This document shows positions 52,290 through 60,777 of a stretch of 64,000 nucleotides of DNA, one piece after another. This stretch comes from Microbacterium sp. zg-Y625 (GTDB lineage: Bacteria; Actinomycetota; Actinomycetes; Actinomycetales; Microbacteriaceae). The notes beneath the pieces are model-generated. The model saw only the letters and a program-made list of their open reading frames with translations. It had not been told where the DNA came from and did not search any database. Each line of letters starts with the position of its first letter. Position 1 is the stretch's first letter. Both the position numbers and the translations under genes were made by a program. The DNA lies in contig NZ_CP126740.1 in NCBI RefSeq assembly GCF_030246925.1, positions 124,001-188,000 of the forward strand, given 5' to 3'.

Positions 52290-52802
52290 TCAGGCGGAGG
52301 GCGTCGTGGCGACGGGGCCGGTGTCGGCCGTGTGCGAGAGCACCTTCACGATGATGCCGCGGCGGCGCAGCTCCGCGACGGTGCGGGCCTCTTCGTCGAC
52401 GTCGCGCCCGAGGGCGTGCACGGTCGCCACCACGACGACATCCCCCCGCGACAGCCGCCCGAACAGGCGGGTCAGGCGCTCCTCCCACGTCTCCATGGTC
52501 TCCGGCGAGGGGTGCCGGAAGCCCTCGATGGGCACGCCGAAGCGCGAGAGCTCATCACGCTGGCGCACGATGCTGGGCATGTCGTCGCGCGCGACCACCA
52601 GGCCCACCAGCCGGGAGCCGGCGGGTCGGGCAAGCCACCAGTCTCGCGACTGTTCGAGGTCGCGGAACGCCGACGGCACGCGCCCCGGCTCGACCGGCAG
52701 CGCGATGGACTCGGCGTAGTCCGCCGGGGCGCGGGGCGTCGCGCCCGGCCCGGGTGCGGTGGTCTGCTCGGGCGCGGCGTGCTGCGGGGCGACATCGGTC
52801 AT
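52290..52802 (-). CDS. Degenerate serine-recombinase (resolvase) domain protein
   Basis: 170 residues. Residues about 60-168 align with the resolvase N-terminal domain: GLVVARDDMPSIVRQ corresponds to the YARVSTxxQ start, RGDVVVVATVHALGRDVDE to the RxGDxLVVxxLDRLGRS segment, and RRRGIIVKVLSHTADTGP to the GIxFxSLxExIDTST end. The nucleophilic Ser is replaced by Asp and the first Arg of DRLGR by Ala, so recombination is unlikely. No DNA-binding helix-turn-helix follows. An Ala/Pro-rich 40-residue leader precedes it. ATG at 52802 has AAGGAG upstream. It converges with the kinase, 2 bp between. It could be a DNA-binding relic or a regulator. Confidence 0.75.
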   Translation of the reverse strand: MTDVAPQHAAPEQTTAPGPGATPRAPADYAESIALPVEPGRVPSAFRDLEQSRDWWLARPAGSRLVGLVVARDDMPSIVRQRDELSRFGVPIEGFRHPSPETMETWEERLTRLFGRLSRGDVVVVATVHALGRDVDEEARTVAELRRRGIIVKVLSHTADTGPVATTPSA

Positions 52803-52851
52803 GGGCTGCTCCTTCCTCCCTTTCATTCTCGCTCAGGGTGCCGACGCGCAC

Positions 52852-54606
52852 TCACTCGCCGTCCCCTTCGCCCTTCAGCCGCAGCCGCAGGTTCAGCTCC
52901 TCGGCGTCGAGTTCGGCCAGCGCGTGCCGCAGCGCCCCGGAGCTGATGCCGCTGCGGGCGAGGGTGCCCAGCCGCGTGCGCATCGCGGCGAGCAGCACGA
53001 GGCGCAAGTGGAGCCGGTCCCGCACGGCGGCGCTCTCGTCCTCATCCGGGGCTTCGGACATGCGTGTGCCCACGTGGCTGAGGAGCGCGGGCGGGAACGG
53101 GGTGCCGTCGGGCCGCGCGAGGTCCGGGCTCTCGAGCGTCTGCTGCGCCGCGTCGCGCAGCGCGGCGTCGATGCGGTCACGCTCGTCCCGTGACAGGTCG
53201 TCGCTCTCGGGCGGCAGCTTCAGCAGGCGGGAGAACCAGGGCAGCGTGAAGCCCTGCACCAGCAGGCTGATGATGGCCACGAGAAAGGCGGTCAGAATGA
53301 GCAGCTCCCGCGCGGGCGTCTCACGGGGCAAGGTCTGTGCCGCAGCCAGTGTCACGACGCCGCGCATACCGGCCCACACGATGATGCCGCCGTGCTTCCA
53401 CCCCAGCGGTGATGCCTGGTAATAGTCGAGATCTGCCAGCTCGCGGCGGACCCGCCGTCGCCAGACGGTGAGTCGACGCTCGACACGATGGCGCTCGACG
53501 CTGCGCCCCCGCCGGTCCACGGGGGTGGGAGGCGGATCGTCGAGGTACACGTCCTCGTAGGCATCGATACGAGCGTCGAGCGCCCCGAGCCGCTCCCGCT
53601 TGGCGTGGGCGCGGCGGCCCTGCAGCAGCACGAGCAGCGCGACGTAGCCGGTGCGCACGACCAGCACGATGGCGAGCGCGGCGACGGCGAGCACGATGGC
53701 CCGCTGCGGGCCGCCCTGCTCGGCCAGGTTCTGCAACCACAGATCCTTCAGCTCCAGCCCCATGATGAGGAAGATCGCCCCCTCGAGCACGACTTCGATG
53801 GTGCGCCAGTTCAGCGCGTCCGAGAGGCGCTGCTCGGCCGTGAACCAGCGTGCCGAACCCTGCCCGGTCACGATGCCGGCGACCACGGCGGCCACCAGGC
53901 CCGACCCGCCGAGGTGCTCGGTGGGCAGGTATGCGGCGAACGGCACCACGAAGCTGATCGCAGTGTTGGCCGCCGAGTCGCCGACCCAGACCCGCAGCCG
54001 CAGCGCGAGAAAGCCGACCAGCGCCCCGGCGGCGATGGCGACGAGCACGCCCCAGGCGAAGGCGCCCGCGAACTCGCCCGCCGCCACCGCGCCCCCGGCG
54101 GCGGCTGCGGCGATCGCGGTGCGCAGCAGCACCAGCGAGGTCGCGTCGTTGAGCAGGCTCTCACCCTCGAGCATCGTCACCACGCGCCGTGACAGGCCCA
54201 GCCGCTTCACGATCGAGGTGGCGACGGCATCCGTCGGACTCAGGATCGCCCCCAGGGCGATCGACAGCAGCAGACCGAGTTCCGGGACAGCCCACAGGAA
54301 GAACCCGGCGAGGGTCAGGGTTGTGATGATCACCAGCAGCACCGACAGGCCCGAGATCGGGCCGAAGTCCCGGCGGAACTCGATCGCCGGCAGCGACACC
54401 GCCGCGGAGTACAGCAGCGGCGGCAGGATGCCGACGAGGATGATCTCGGGGTCGATCTCCACCGCCGGCACGAAGGGCAGCAGGCTCACCGCGAGGCCGG
54501 CGATCACCAGCAGCAGGGGTCCTGCGACGTTGACACGGGGCGCCAGCCCCGCCGCCACCCCGATCACGATCACGCCGAGGATCACCAGTACGATCGCCGT
54601 CTCCAT
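52852..54606 (-). CDS. CPA1-type Na+/H+ antiporter
   Basis: 584 residues with about 12 membrane helices. Seen: the CPA1 signatures SPTDAVATSIVKRLGL and GESLLNDATSLVLLRT, with the Asp pair region for cation exchange, and a cytoplasmic insert with many Arg (about 335-400) before the last two helices, which include KHGGIIVWAGMRGVVTLAAAQ. A C-terminal cytoplasmic domain of about 130 residues follows. Role: exchange of Na+ or K+ for protons in pH and salt balance. ATG at 54606 has GGGAGG upstream. It is divergent from the UvrA-like gene, 98 bp apart. Confidence 0.93.
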   Translation of the reverse strand: METAIVLVILGVIVIGVAAGLAPRVNVAGPLLLVIAGLAVSLLPFVPAVEIDPEIILVGILPPLLYSAAVSLPAIEFRRDFGPISGLSVLLVIITTLTLAGFFLWAVPELGLLLSIALGAILSPTDAVATSIVKRLGLSRRVVTMLEGESLLNDATSLVLLRTAIAAAAAGGAVAAGEFAGAFAWGVLVAIAAGALVGFLALRLRVWVGDSAANTAISFVVPFAAYLPTEHLGGSGLVAAVVAGIVTGQGSARWFTAEQRLSDALNWRTIEVVLEGAIFLIMGLELKDLWLQNLAEQGGPQRAIVLAVAALAIVLVVRTGYVALLVLLQGRRAHAKRERLGALDARIDAYEDVYLDDPPPTPVDRRGRSVERHRVERRLTVWRRRVRRELADLDYYQASPLGWKHGGIIVWAGMRGVVTLAAAQTLPRETPARELLILTAFLVAIISLLVQGFTLPWFSRLLKLPPESDDLSRDERDRIDAALRDAAQQTLESPDLARPDGTPFPPALLSHVGTRMSEAPDEDESAAVRDRLHLRLVLLAAMRTRLGTLARSGISSGALRHALAELDAEELNLRLRLKGEGDGE

Positions 54607-54704
54607 GGGAGCCTCCCGTCACCGAGCATTCTGCCCCGTGATCGTCTCGAGGACTGCGGCTGTCCGCAGACCCGGGCATGCTGGTCTGTGACGGGAGGAC
54701 CCTC

Positions 54705-57071
54705 ATGGCCGAGATCGCCGCCGACGCCCGGACCGATGCCGACGCCCGGATCGACCCCGACCCCCACGACGTCATCCGCGTGGTGGGCGCGCGGGAGAAC
54801 AACCTGCAGGGAGTGACGATCGACCTGCCCAAGCGGCGGCTCACCGTCTTCACGGGGGTGAGCGGCTCGGGAAAGTCGTCGCTCGTGTTCGGCACGATCG
54901 CCGCGGAGTCGCAGCGGCTCATCAACGAGACCTACAGCACCTTCGTGCAGGGGTTCATGCCGACCCTGCCGCGCCCCGATGTCGATGTGCTCGAAGGGCT
55001 GACGACGGCGATCCTCGTCGACCAGGAGCGCATGGGCGGCAACCCGCGCTCGACCGTGGGCACCGCCACCGACGCGCACGCGATGCTGCGGATCCTCTTC
55101 AGCCGCGTGGGAACGCCGCACATCGGCCCGCCGCAGGCATTCTCGTTCAACGTCCCGTCGGTCACCGGTTCGGGGGCGATGAAGGTGGGCGAGAAGAAAG
55201 CCGTGAAACGCGAGTACACCGTCACCGGCGGCATGTGCCCGCGCTGCGAAGGCACCGGCGAGGTCAGTGACATCGACCTCGACCAGCTGTTCGACCGCAC
55301 GAAGTCGCTCGCCGAGGGCGCGTTGACCGTGCCGGGGTACACCGTCGACGGCTGGATGGTGCGCGCCTTCACCGAGTCGGGCTTCGTCGACGCCGACAAG
55401 CCGATCGAGCACTACACCGACCAGGAGCGGGAGGACTTCCTCTACCGCGGGCCCACGAAGGTCAAGATCCAGGGGATCAACATGACCTACGAGGGTCTGG
55501 TGCCGAAGATCGCCAAGAGCTTCCTGCAGAAGGACCGTGACTCCATGCAACCGCACGTGCGCGCCTTCGTCGATCGCGCGGTGCGCTTCACGGAGTGCCC
55601 CGCCTGCGGCGGCACGCGCCTGAGCGAGGCCGCGCGGTCGTCGAGGATCGGCGGGGTGAGCATCGCGGATGCCGCGGCCATGCAGATCACCGACCTCGCC
55701 GCGTGGCTGCGCACCGTCGACGACCCCGGCGTCGCCCCGCTCGTGGCGGGCCTGCGTCACACCATCGACTCCTTCGTGGAGATCGGGCTCGGCTACCTCT
55801 CGCTCGACCGGCCCTCGGGGACCCTCTCCGGCGGAGAGTCGCAACGCACCCGCATGATCCGCCACCTGGGCTCCGCACTCACCGACGTGACCTACGTGTT
55901 CGACGAGCCGACCGCGGGACTGCACCCGCACGACATCCAGCGCATGAACGCCCTGCTGCGGCGGCTGCGAGACAAGGGCAACACGGTGCTCGTGGTCGAG
56001 CACAAGCCCGAGGTCATCGAGATCGCCGACCACGTCGTCGACCTCGGCCCCGGCGCCGGCCGCCGGGGCGGCCGGATCACCTACACGGGTGACGTCGCGG
56101 GGCTGCGCGCGTCGGACACGACCACCGGCCGCCATCTCGACCACCGCGCGCGGCTGAAGCCGGAGGTGCGCGCACACCGCGGGGCCCTGCCCATCCGCGG
56201 GGCCAGGCAGCACAATTTGCAGGACGTCGACGTGGACATTCCCCTCGGCATCCTCACCGTCGTGACGGGGGTCGCGGGTTCGGGCAAGTCCTCGCTCATC
56301 CACGGCAACCTGCCCGACCGCGACGACGTCGTCGTCGTCGACCAGTCCGCCATCCGCGGGTCGCGGCGCAGCAACCCCGCCACCTACACCGGGCTGCTCG
56401 ACGTCATCCGCGCCGCGTTCGCCAAGGCCAACGGCGTGAAGCCCGCGCTCTTCAGCGCCAACTCCGAGGGCGCCTGCCCGGCGTGCAAGGGCCTCGGCGT
56501 CATCATCACCGAACTGGGGTTCATGTCCACCGTCGAGACGGTGTGCGAAGTCTGCGAGGGGCGCCGGTTCACCGACGAGGTGCTCGAGTATCGCCTCAAC
56601 GGCAAGAACATCGACGAGGTGCTCTCGATGTCGGTGGGCGAGGCGGCGGCCTTCTTCGCCACCGGGCCGGCGCACACGACACTCGCGCGCATGGTGGACG
56701 TCGGGCTGGATTACCTCACGCTCGGGCAGCGGCTGAACACGCTGTCGGGCGGCGAGCGGCAGCGGCTGAAGCTGGCGATCTCGATGGCCAAGAAGGGCGC
56801 CGTCTACGTGCTCGACGAGCCGACGACGGGACTGCACCTGGCAGATGTGGACAACCTCTTGGGGCTGCTCGACCGGCTGGTGGATGCCGGCAACTCCGTC
56901 ATCGTCATCGAGCACCACCAGGCGGTCATGGCGCACGCCGACTGGATCGTGGACCTCGGCCCCGGCGCGGGGCGCGACGGCGGGCGGGTGGTGTTCGAGG
57001 GAACGCCGGCGGCACTCGTCGCGACCGGGCGGAGCCTGACGGCCGAGCACCTCCGCGCCTACGTCGCCTGA
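54705..57071 (+). CDS. UvrA-like ABC-type ATPase (short UvrA paralogue)
   Basis: 788 residues, against about 950 for canonical UvrA, so it is a short paralogue (UvrA2 or drug-resistance type). Two ABC modules: Walker A GVSGSGKSSLVFG near 60 and GVAGSGKSSLIHG near 525, signatures LSGGESQRTRM and LSGGERQRLKL, and Walker B VFDEPTAGLHP and VLDEPTTGLHL. Zinc-binding pairs CPRCEGTG, CPACGG and CPACKGLG/CEVCEGRR are present. Such proteins are found in DNA repair and in resistance to DNA-intercalating drugs; no adjacent UvrB or biosynthetic cluster is seen, so the job is open. ATG at 54705 has GGGAGG 8 nt upstream. Confidence 0.92.
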   Translation: MAEIAADARTDADARIDPDPHDVIRVVGARENNLQGVTIDLPKRRLTVFTGVSGSGKSSLVFGTIAAESQRLINETYSTFVQGFMPTLPRPDVDVLEGLTTAILVDQERMGGNPRSTVGTATDAHAMLRILFSRVGTPHIGPPQAFSFNVPSVTGSGAMKVGEKKAVKREYTVTGGMCPRCEGTGEVSDIDLDQLFDRTKSLAEGALTVPGYTVDGWMVRAFTESGFVDADKPIEHYTDQEREDFLYRGPTKVKIQGINMTYEGLVPKIAKSFLQKDRDSMQPHVRAFVDRAVRFTECPACGGTRLSEAARSSRIGGVSIADAAAMQITDLAAWLRTVDDPGVAPLVAGLRHTIDSFVEIGLGYLSLDRPSGTLSGGESQRTRMIRHLGSALTDVTYVFDEPTAGLHPHDIQRMNALLRRLRDKGNTVLVVEHKPEVIEIADHVVDLGPGAGRRGGRITYTGDVAGLRASDTTTGRHLDHRARLKPEVRAHRGALPIRGARQHNLQDVDVDIPLGILTVVTGVAGSGKSSLIHGNLPDRDDVVVVDQSAIRGSRRSNPATYTGLLDVIRAAFAKANGVKPALFSANSEGACPACKGLGVIITELGFMSTVETVCEVCEGRRFTDEVLEYRLNGKNIDEVLSMSVGEAAAFFATGPAHTTLARMVDVGLDYLTLGQRLNTLSGGERQRLKLAISMAKKGAVYVLDEPTTGLHLADVDNLLGLLDRLVDAGNSVIVIEHHQAVMAHADWIVDLGPGAGRDGGRVVFEGTPAALVATGRSLTAEHLRAYVA

Positions 57072-57115
57072 GGCCGCGGCCGGACGTTGCGGCATCCGGC
57101 GTCTCCGCCTCCTGC

Positions 57116-57602
57116 GCTCGCCTGTCGCGTCGCCGCCGTCCCGGCGCCGCCGCCAGTCGCGTCGCCGCCGTGGCGCCGTCTCCTGCCGCGCCGTCGCCGT
57201 CCCGGCGCCGTCTCCAGCGCTCGCCTGTCGCAGATGGTCGCTTCGGGGGCCGGTAGGGAGCCGTTTGCGACAGGTGATGGGCGGGGGGCTCGGGGGTGGG
57301 CGCCGCCAGGTAGGGGTGCGGTCGCCGGGGTGGACGTCGCGGGGCAGGGGCCAGGGTGCTCGCCTGTCGCGAATGGTCGCTTCGGGGGCTTGCAGGGAGC
57401 CGTTTGCGACAGGTGAGTGGGGCGGGGGTGCTGGGGGGCGCGCCCCGCTAGGTAGGGGTGCGGTCGCCGGGGTGGACGTCGCGGGGCAGGGGCCAGGGTG
57501 CTCGCCTGTCGCGTCGCCGCTGTCCCGGCGCCGCCGCCGGTGCTCGCCTGTCGCGAATGGTCGCTTCGGCAGCCGGTAGGGAGCCGTTTGCGACAGGCGA
57601 GC
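57116..57602. repeat. Cluster of palindromic GCTCGCCTGTCGC repeats with a 142-bp duplication
   Basis: The 606-bp gap 57072-57677 between convergent genes holds three full elements (57219-57277, 57358-57417, 57542-57602) and two left-arm remnants (57116 and 57500). Full elements read GCTCGCCTGTCGC...GGTCGCTTCGG...GAGCCGTTTGCGACAGG. The segment from TAGGGGTGCGG at 57311 is repeated at 57453, a 142-bp offset, with most of the sequence between conserved. No gene is visible in the gap; the open frames are of repeat origin. Confidence 0.85.
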
Positions 57603-57677
57603 GGGGGCGCGCCCCGGGTTGGGGGCGCGCGCGGGCCCGGGGTGCGGCGTCGGCGGCGGACGGCCGCACGGCGCGGG

Positions 57678-58724
57678 TCAGGCGCCCGTGAGCTCCCGCA
57701 CCGCCTCGCGCTCGGCGACGAGCTCGGCGACCGACGCCTGCAGCCGCGCCTGTGCGCGCTCGTCGAGGTGCAGCCCCTCCACCACGCGGTAGCCCGATCC
57801 GTCGCTGGTCACCGGGAACGAGCAGACGATCCCCTCCGGCACGCCGTACTCGCCGCGGGACACCAGGGCCGCCGACGTCCACCCCGGGCCGGTGCCAAGC
57901 GCCTCATCGCGCACGTGCGCGATCGCGGCGTTGGCGGCCGACGCCACCGACGACGACCCCCGCACCTCGATGATCTCCGCCCCGCGGCGGGCGACCCGCG
58001 GGATGAACACGTCGTCGAGCCAGGTCGTGGCGGCATCCGCCCCTCCCAGCTTCTCGGCGAGGGCCGCGAGCACGGGTGCGCCGTCGACGGTGGCGTGGGC
58101 GACGTCGGGGAACTGCGTGGCGGAGTGGTTGCCCCAGATGGTGACGCCCTGCAGCGCCGCGGGGCCGACGTCCAGCGCAGCGGAGAGCTGGCCCACTGCG
58201 CGGTCGTGGTCCAGACGGGTGAGGGCGCTGAACCGCTCGGAGGGGATGCCATCGGCCGCGGCCGCGGCGATGAGCGCGTTCGTGTTGGCGGGGTTGCCGA
58301 CGGTCAGCACCCGCACGTCCGCGGCGGCGTTGGCCGCGATCGCCGCCCCCTGCGGAGCGAAGATGCCGGCGTTGGCGGCGAGCAGGTCACTGCGCTCCAT
58401 GCCGGCGGCGCGCGGGCGGGAACCGACCAGCAGTGCACGGTTCGCGCCGGCGAAGGCCACCGCGGCATCGTCGGTCACTTCGACATCGCGCAGCAGCGGG
58501 AAGGCGCAGTCCTGCAGTTCGAGCGCGGCGCCCTCCGCCGCCCGCATGCCCTGCGGGATCTCCAGCAGGCGCAGGCGGATGGGCTGGTCGGGCCCCAGCA
58601 TGTCGCCCGCGGCGATGCGGAAGAGCAGGGCGTAGCCGATCTGCCCGCCCGCTCCGGTGATCGTCACCGTCACAGGGGTGCGGGTCTGGGTGGGTGCGGG
58701 CGAGGCGGCGGGAGTGGCATCCAT
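57678..58724 (-). CDS. mdh: Malate dehydrogenase
   Basis: 348-residue NAD-dependent TCA-cycle enzyme of the actinobacterial type (usually about 328). The first 18 residues (Ala/Pro/Thr-rich) are an added leader. Seen: NAD-binding [15 protein letters not shown], mobile loop [26 protein letters not shown], the region [12 protein letters not shown] and the catalytic-His motif [16 protein letters not shown] at 58724 is supported by TAGGCT 6 nt upstream. Divergent from the zinc metallopeptidase gene, 102 bp away. Confidence 0.97.
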   Translation of the reverse strand: MDATPAASPAPTQTRTPVTVTITGAGGQIGYALLFRIAAGDMLGPDQPIRLRLLEIPQGMRAAEGAALELQDCAFPLLRDVEVTDDAAVAFAGANRALLVGSRPRAAGMERSDLLAANAGIFAPQGAAIAANAAADVRVLTVGNPANTNALIAAAAADGIPSERFSALTRLDHDRAVGQLSAALDVGPAALQGVTIWGNHSATQFPDVAHATVDGAPVLAALAEKLGGADAATTWLDDVFIPRVARRGAEIIEVRGSSSVASAANAAIAHVRDEALGTGPGWTSAALVSRGEYGVPEGIVCSFPVTSDGSGYRVVEGLHLDERAQARLQASVAELVAEREAVRELTGA

Positions 58725-58730
58725 GACCCG

Positions 58731-58736
58731 AGCCTA
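58731..58736 (-). promoter_or_regulatory. -10 element of a leaderless promoter for mdh
   Basis: TAGGCT on the minus strand is 6 nt before the ATG at 58724. Confidence 0.5.
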
Positions 58737-58814
58737 GGAGCGTCGGGGCCCGTGTAACGGCACCGGTGCGGGGCGTCACCGGTCCGGCGCCCACGCTCCC
58801 GGGCGTGCGGCCAG

Positions 58815-58820
58815 TACCGT
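58815..58820 (+). promoter_or_regulatory. -10 element of a leaderless promoter for the metallopeptidase gene
   Basis: TACCGT ends 6 nt before the GTG at 58827. Confidence 0.5.
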
Positions 58821-58826
58821 TACGGG

Positions 58827-59705
58827 GTGACCTTCAACGACAACGCCCGCGTGGGCGGGAACACCGCCAAACGCCGTGGGCGAAACGCCGCCCTCGTCGG
58901 TGGCGGAACGGTCGGTGTCGGCGCCATCGTCGTGCTGCTGGTGAGCATGTTCACCGGCTTCGACCTCGGCGGGCTGCTGGGCGGTGCCGGGGGGTCGGGC
59001 GGCGGGGCCGCGACCGAGGAGTCGACGATCGCCGACTGCGAGACCGGCGCCGACGCGAACGAGCGCGACGACTGCCGTCTGGCGGCGGCGTCGCTGAACC
59101 TCGACCAGTTCTGGGAGCGTGAGCTCGACGGATACCGGGCGCCGCAGCTGATCATCGTCGATGTCGAGACGGGCACCGCGTGCGGCACGGCATCCAACGC
59201 CACCGGGCCTTTCTACTGCCCGCCGGAGGAGACGGTCTACGTCGATCCCACCTTCTTCGCCGTGCTGCGCGACCAGTTCGGCACCACGGCCGGGCCGCTC
59301 GCGCAGCTCTACGTGCTCGCGCACGAGTACGGCCACCACGTGCAGCAGATCACCGGCGTCTTCGACCGCTACCCGAACAACGGCTCGGGCCCCGACAGCA
59401 ACGGGGTGCGCACCGAGCTGCAGGCGGACTGCTTCGCCGGTGCGTGGGTCGCCGATCTGCCGCAGCAGGTCGACGAGAACAGCGTGCCCTTCATGAAGGA
59501 ACCCACGCAGGAGCAGATCCGCGACGCGCTCGCCGCGGCCGCGACCGTCGGCGACGACAACATCCAGCGGCAGTCCGGGGGGACCGTGAACCCCGAGAGC
59601 TGGACCCACGGTTCGAGCGAGCAGCGCCAGCGCTGGTTCGACGTCGGCTACGAGGACGGCGTGTCCTCGTGCGACACCTTCTCGGCATCAGGAGCTGAAT
59701 TGTGA
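58827..59705 (+). CDS. Neutral zinc metallopeptidase (YpfJ family)
   Basis: 292 residues: basic N-terminus, one membrane helix at about 25-45 (TVGVGAIVVLLVSMFTGF), Gly-rich linker, then a zincin domain with HEYGHHVQQ at about 166-174 and the downstream ELQADCFAGAW giving the third zinc ligand. The fold and size match the YpfJ/neutral zinc metallopeptidase family. The catalytic part is probably outside the cell, anchored by the helix. The substrate is unknown. GTG at 58827; its stop overlaps the prolyl aminopeptidase start by 4 bp, so the two peptidases are co-translated. Confidence 0.94.
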   Translation: MTFNDNARVGGNTAKRRGRNAALVGGGTVGVGAIVVLLVSMFTGFDLGGLLGGAGGSGGGAATEESTIADCETGADANERDDCRLAAASLNLDQFWERELDGYRAPQLIIVDVETGTACGTASNATGPFYCPPEETVYVDPTFFAVLRDQFGTTAGPLAQLYVLAHEYGHHVQQITGVFDRYPNNGSGPDSNGVRTELQADCFAGAWVADLPQQVDENSVPFMKEPTQEQIRDALAAAATVGDDNIQRQSGGTVNPESWTHGSSEQRQRWFDVGYEDGVSSCDTFSASGAEL

Positions 59706-60712
59706 GCCACACGCACCTCGACGGCATCCTCTACCCGCCCATCGAGCCGTACGAGACCGGCGAGCTGCTCGTCGGCGAGGGCAACCGCGTGTACTGGGAG
59801 CAGTCCGGCAACCCACAGGGCAAGCCCGTCGTGTTCCTCCACGGCGGGCCCGGCGGCGGAACGGCGCCCTGGCATCGGCGGTTCTTCGACCCAGAGGTCT
59901 ACCGCATCGTGCTGTTCGACCAGCGCGGATGCGGACGCTCCACGCCGCACGCCGCTGCCCCCGAGGCCGACCTCCGCCACAACACCACGTGGCACCTCGT
60001 CGCCGACATCGATCTGCTGCGCCGCACCCTCGGCATCGACCGGTGGATGGTCTTCGGCGGATCGTGGGGCAGCACCCTCGCGCTGGCGTACGCCGAGGCC
60101 CACCCGCACACCGTCAGCGAGCTGGTGCTGCGCGGCATCTTCACGCTGCGCGCCCATGAGCTGGAGTGGTTCTACGAAGGCGGGGCATCGGCGCTCTTCC
60201 CCGACCTGTGGGAGCAGTTCATCGCCCCGATCCCCGTGCTCGAGCGCGCGCGCATGATCGAGGCGTACCACCGGCGGCTGTCGGACCCCGACCCGGCCGT
60301 GCACGGCCCGGCAGGGCTCGCGTGGACTCGGTGGGAGGCGTCGACGGTCACGCTGCTGCCCGACGAAGAGCTCGTGGCATCCATGTCGGATCCCGCTTCG
60401 GCGACGGCGTTCGCGCGCATCGAGAACCACTATTTCCTCAACCGAGGGTGGTTGCGCGAGGGGCAGCTGATCGCCGATGTCGGTGCGATCCGCCACATCC
60501 CCGGCGTCATCGTTCAGGGCCGTTACGACGTGTGCACGCCCATGATGACCGCGTGGGACCTGCACCGGGCGTGGCCCGAGGCCGAGTTCGTGATGGTGCC
60601 GGATGCCGGGCATTCGGCCGCCGAGCCCGGGATCGCCGCCGCGCTCCGCGCCGCGACCGACCGGTTCGCCGCGGGTGACGGGTTCGCCGCGGGTGACGTC
60701 GGGGGCGAGTAG
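59702..60712 (+). CDS. pip: Prolyl aminopeptidase
   Basis: 336-residue cytoplasmic alpha/beta-hydrolase (S33) that removes N-terminal Pro from peptides; usual length about 310-330. Seen: oxyanion loop FLHGGPGGGTAPWH, nucleophile elbow GGSWGSTLALAYAE (Ser near 120), acid Asp in QGRYDVCTP and His in DAGHSAAEP. C-terminal residues contain a short FAAGDGFAAGD duplication from an 18-bp repeat. GTG start at 59702 overlaps the metallopeptidase stop. Confidence 0.95.
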   Translation: MSHTHLDGILYPPIEPYETGELLVGEGNRVYWEQSGNPQGKPVVFLHGGPGGGTAPWHRRFFDPEVYRIVLFDQRGCGRSTPHAAAPEADLRHNTTWHLVADIDLLRRTLGIDRWMVFGGSWGSTLALAYAEAHPHTVSELVLRGIFTLRAHELEWFYEGGASALFPDLWEQFIAPIPVLERARMIEAYHRRLSDPDPAVHGPAGLAWTRWEASTVTLLPDEELVASMSDPASATAFARIENHYFLNRGWLREGQLIADVGAIRHIPGVIVQGRYDVCTPMMTAWDLHRAWPEAEFVMVPDAGHSAAEPGIAAALRAATDRFAAGDGFAAGDVGGE

Positions 60713-60777
60713 CCCACACGGTGGGGCCTGCCGGCGGGCCGGCGTGCGCTCGGGCGTTCGGTCGGCAACGCCCCCGG

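Noticed and set aside
52290..52802. Active site-specific recombinase marking a mobile element
   Set aside because: The nucleophilic Ser and an active-site Arg are missing, and no flanking repeats or attachment sites were seen.
57116..57602. Small coding genes within the repeat cluster
   Set aside because: The open frames are composed of the same repeated DNA, show no consistent frame or ribosome site, and change frame between copies.
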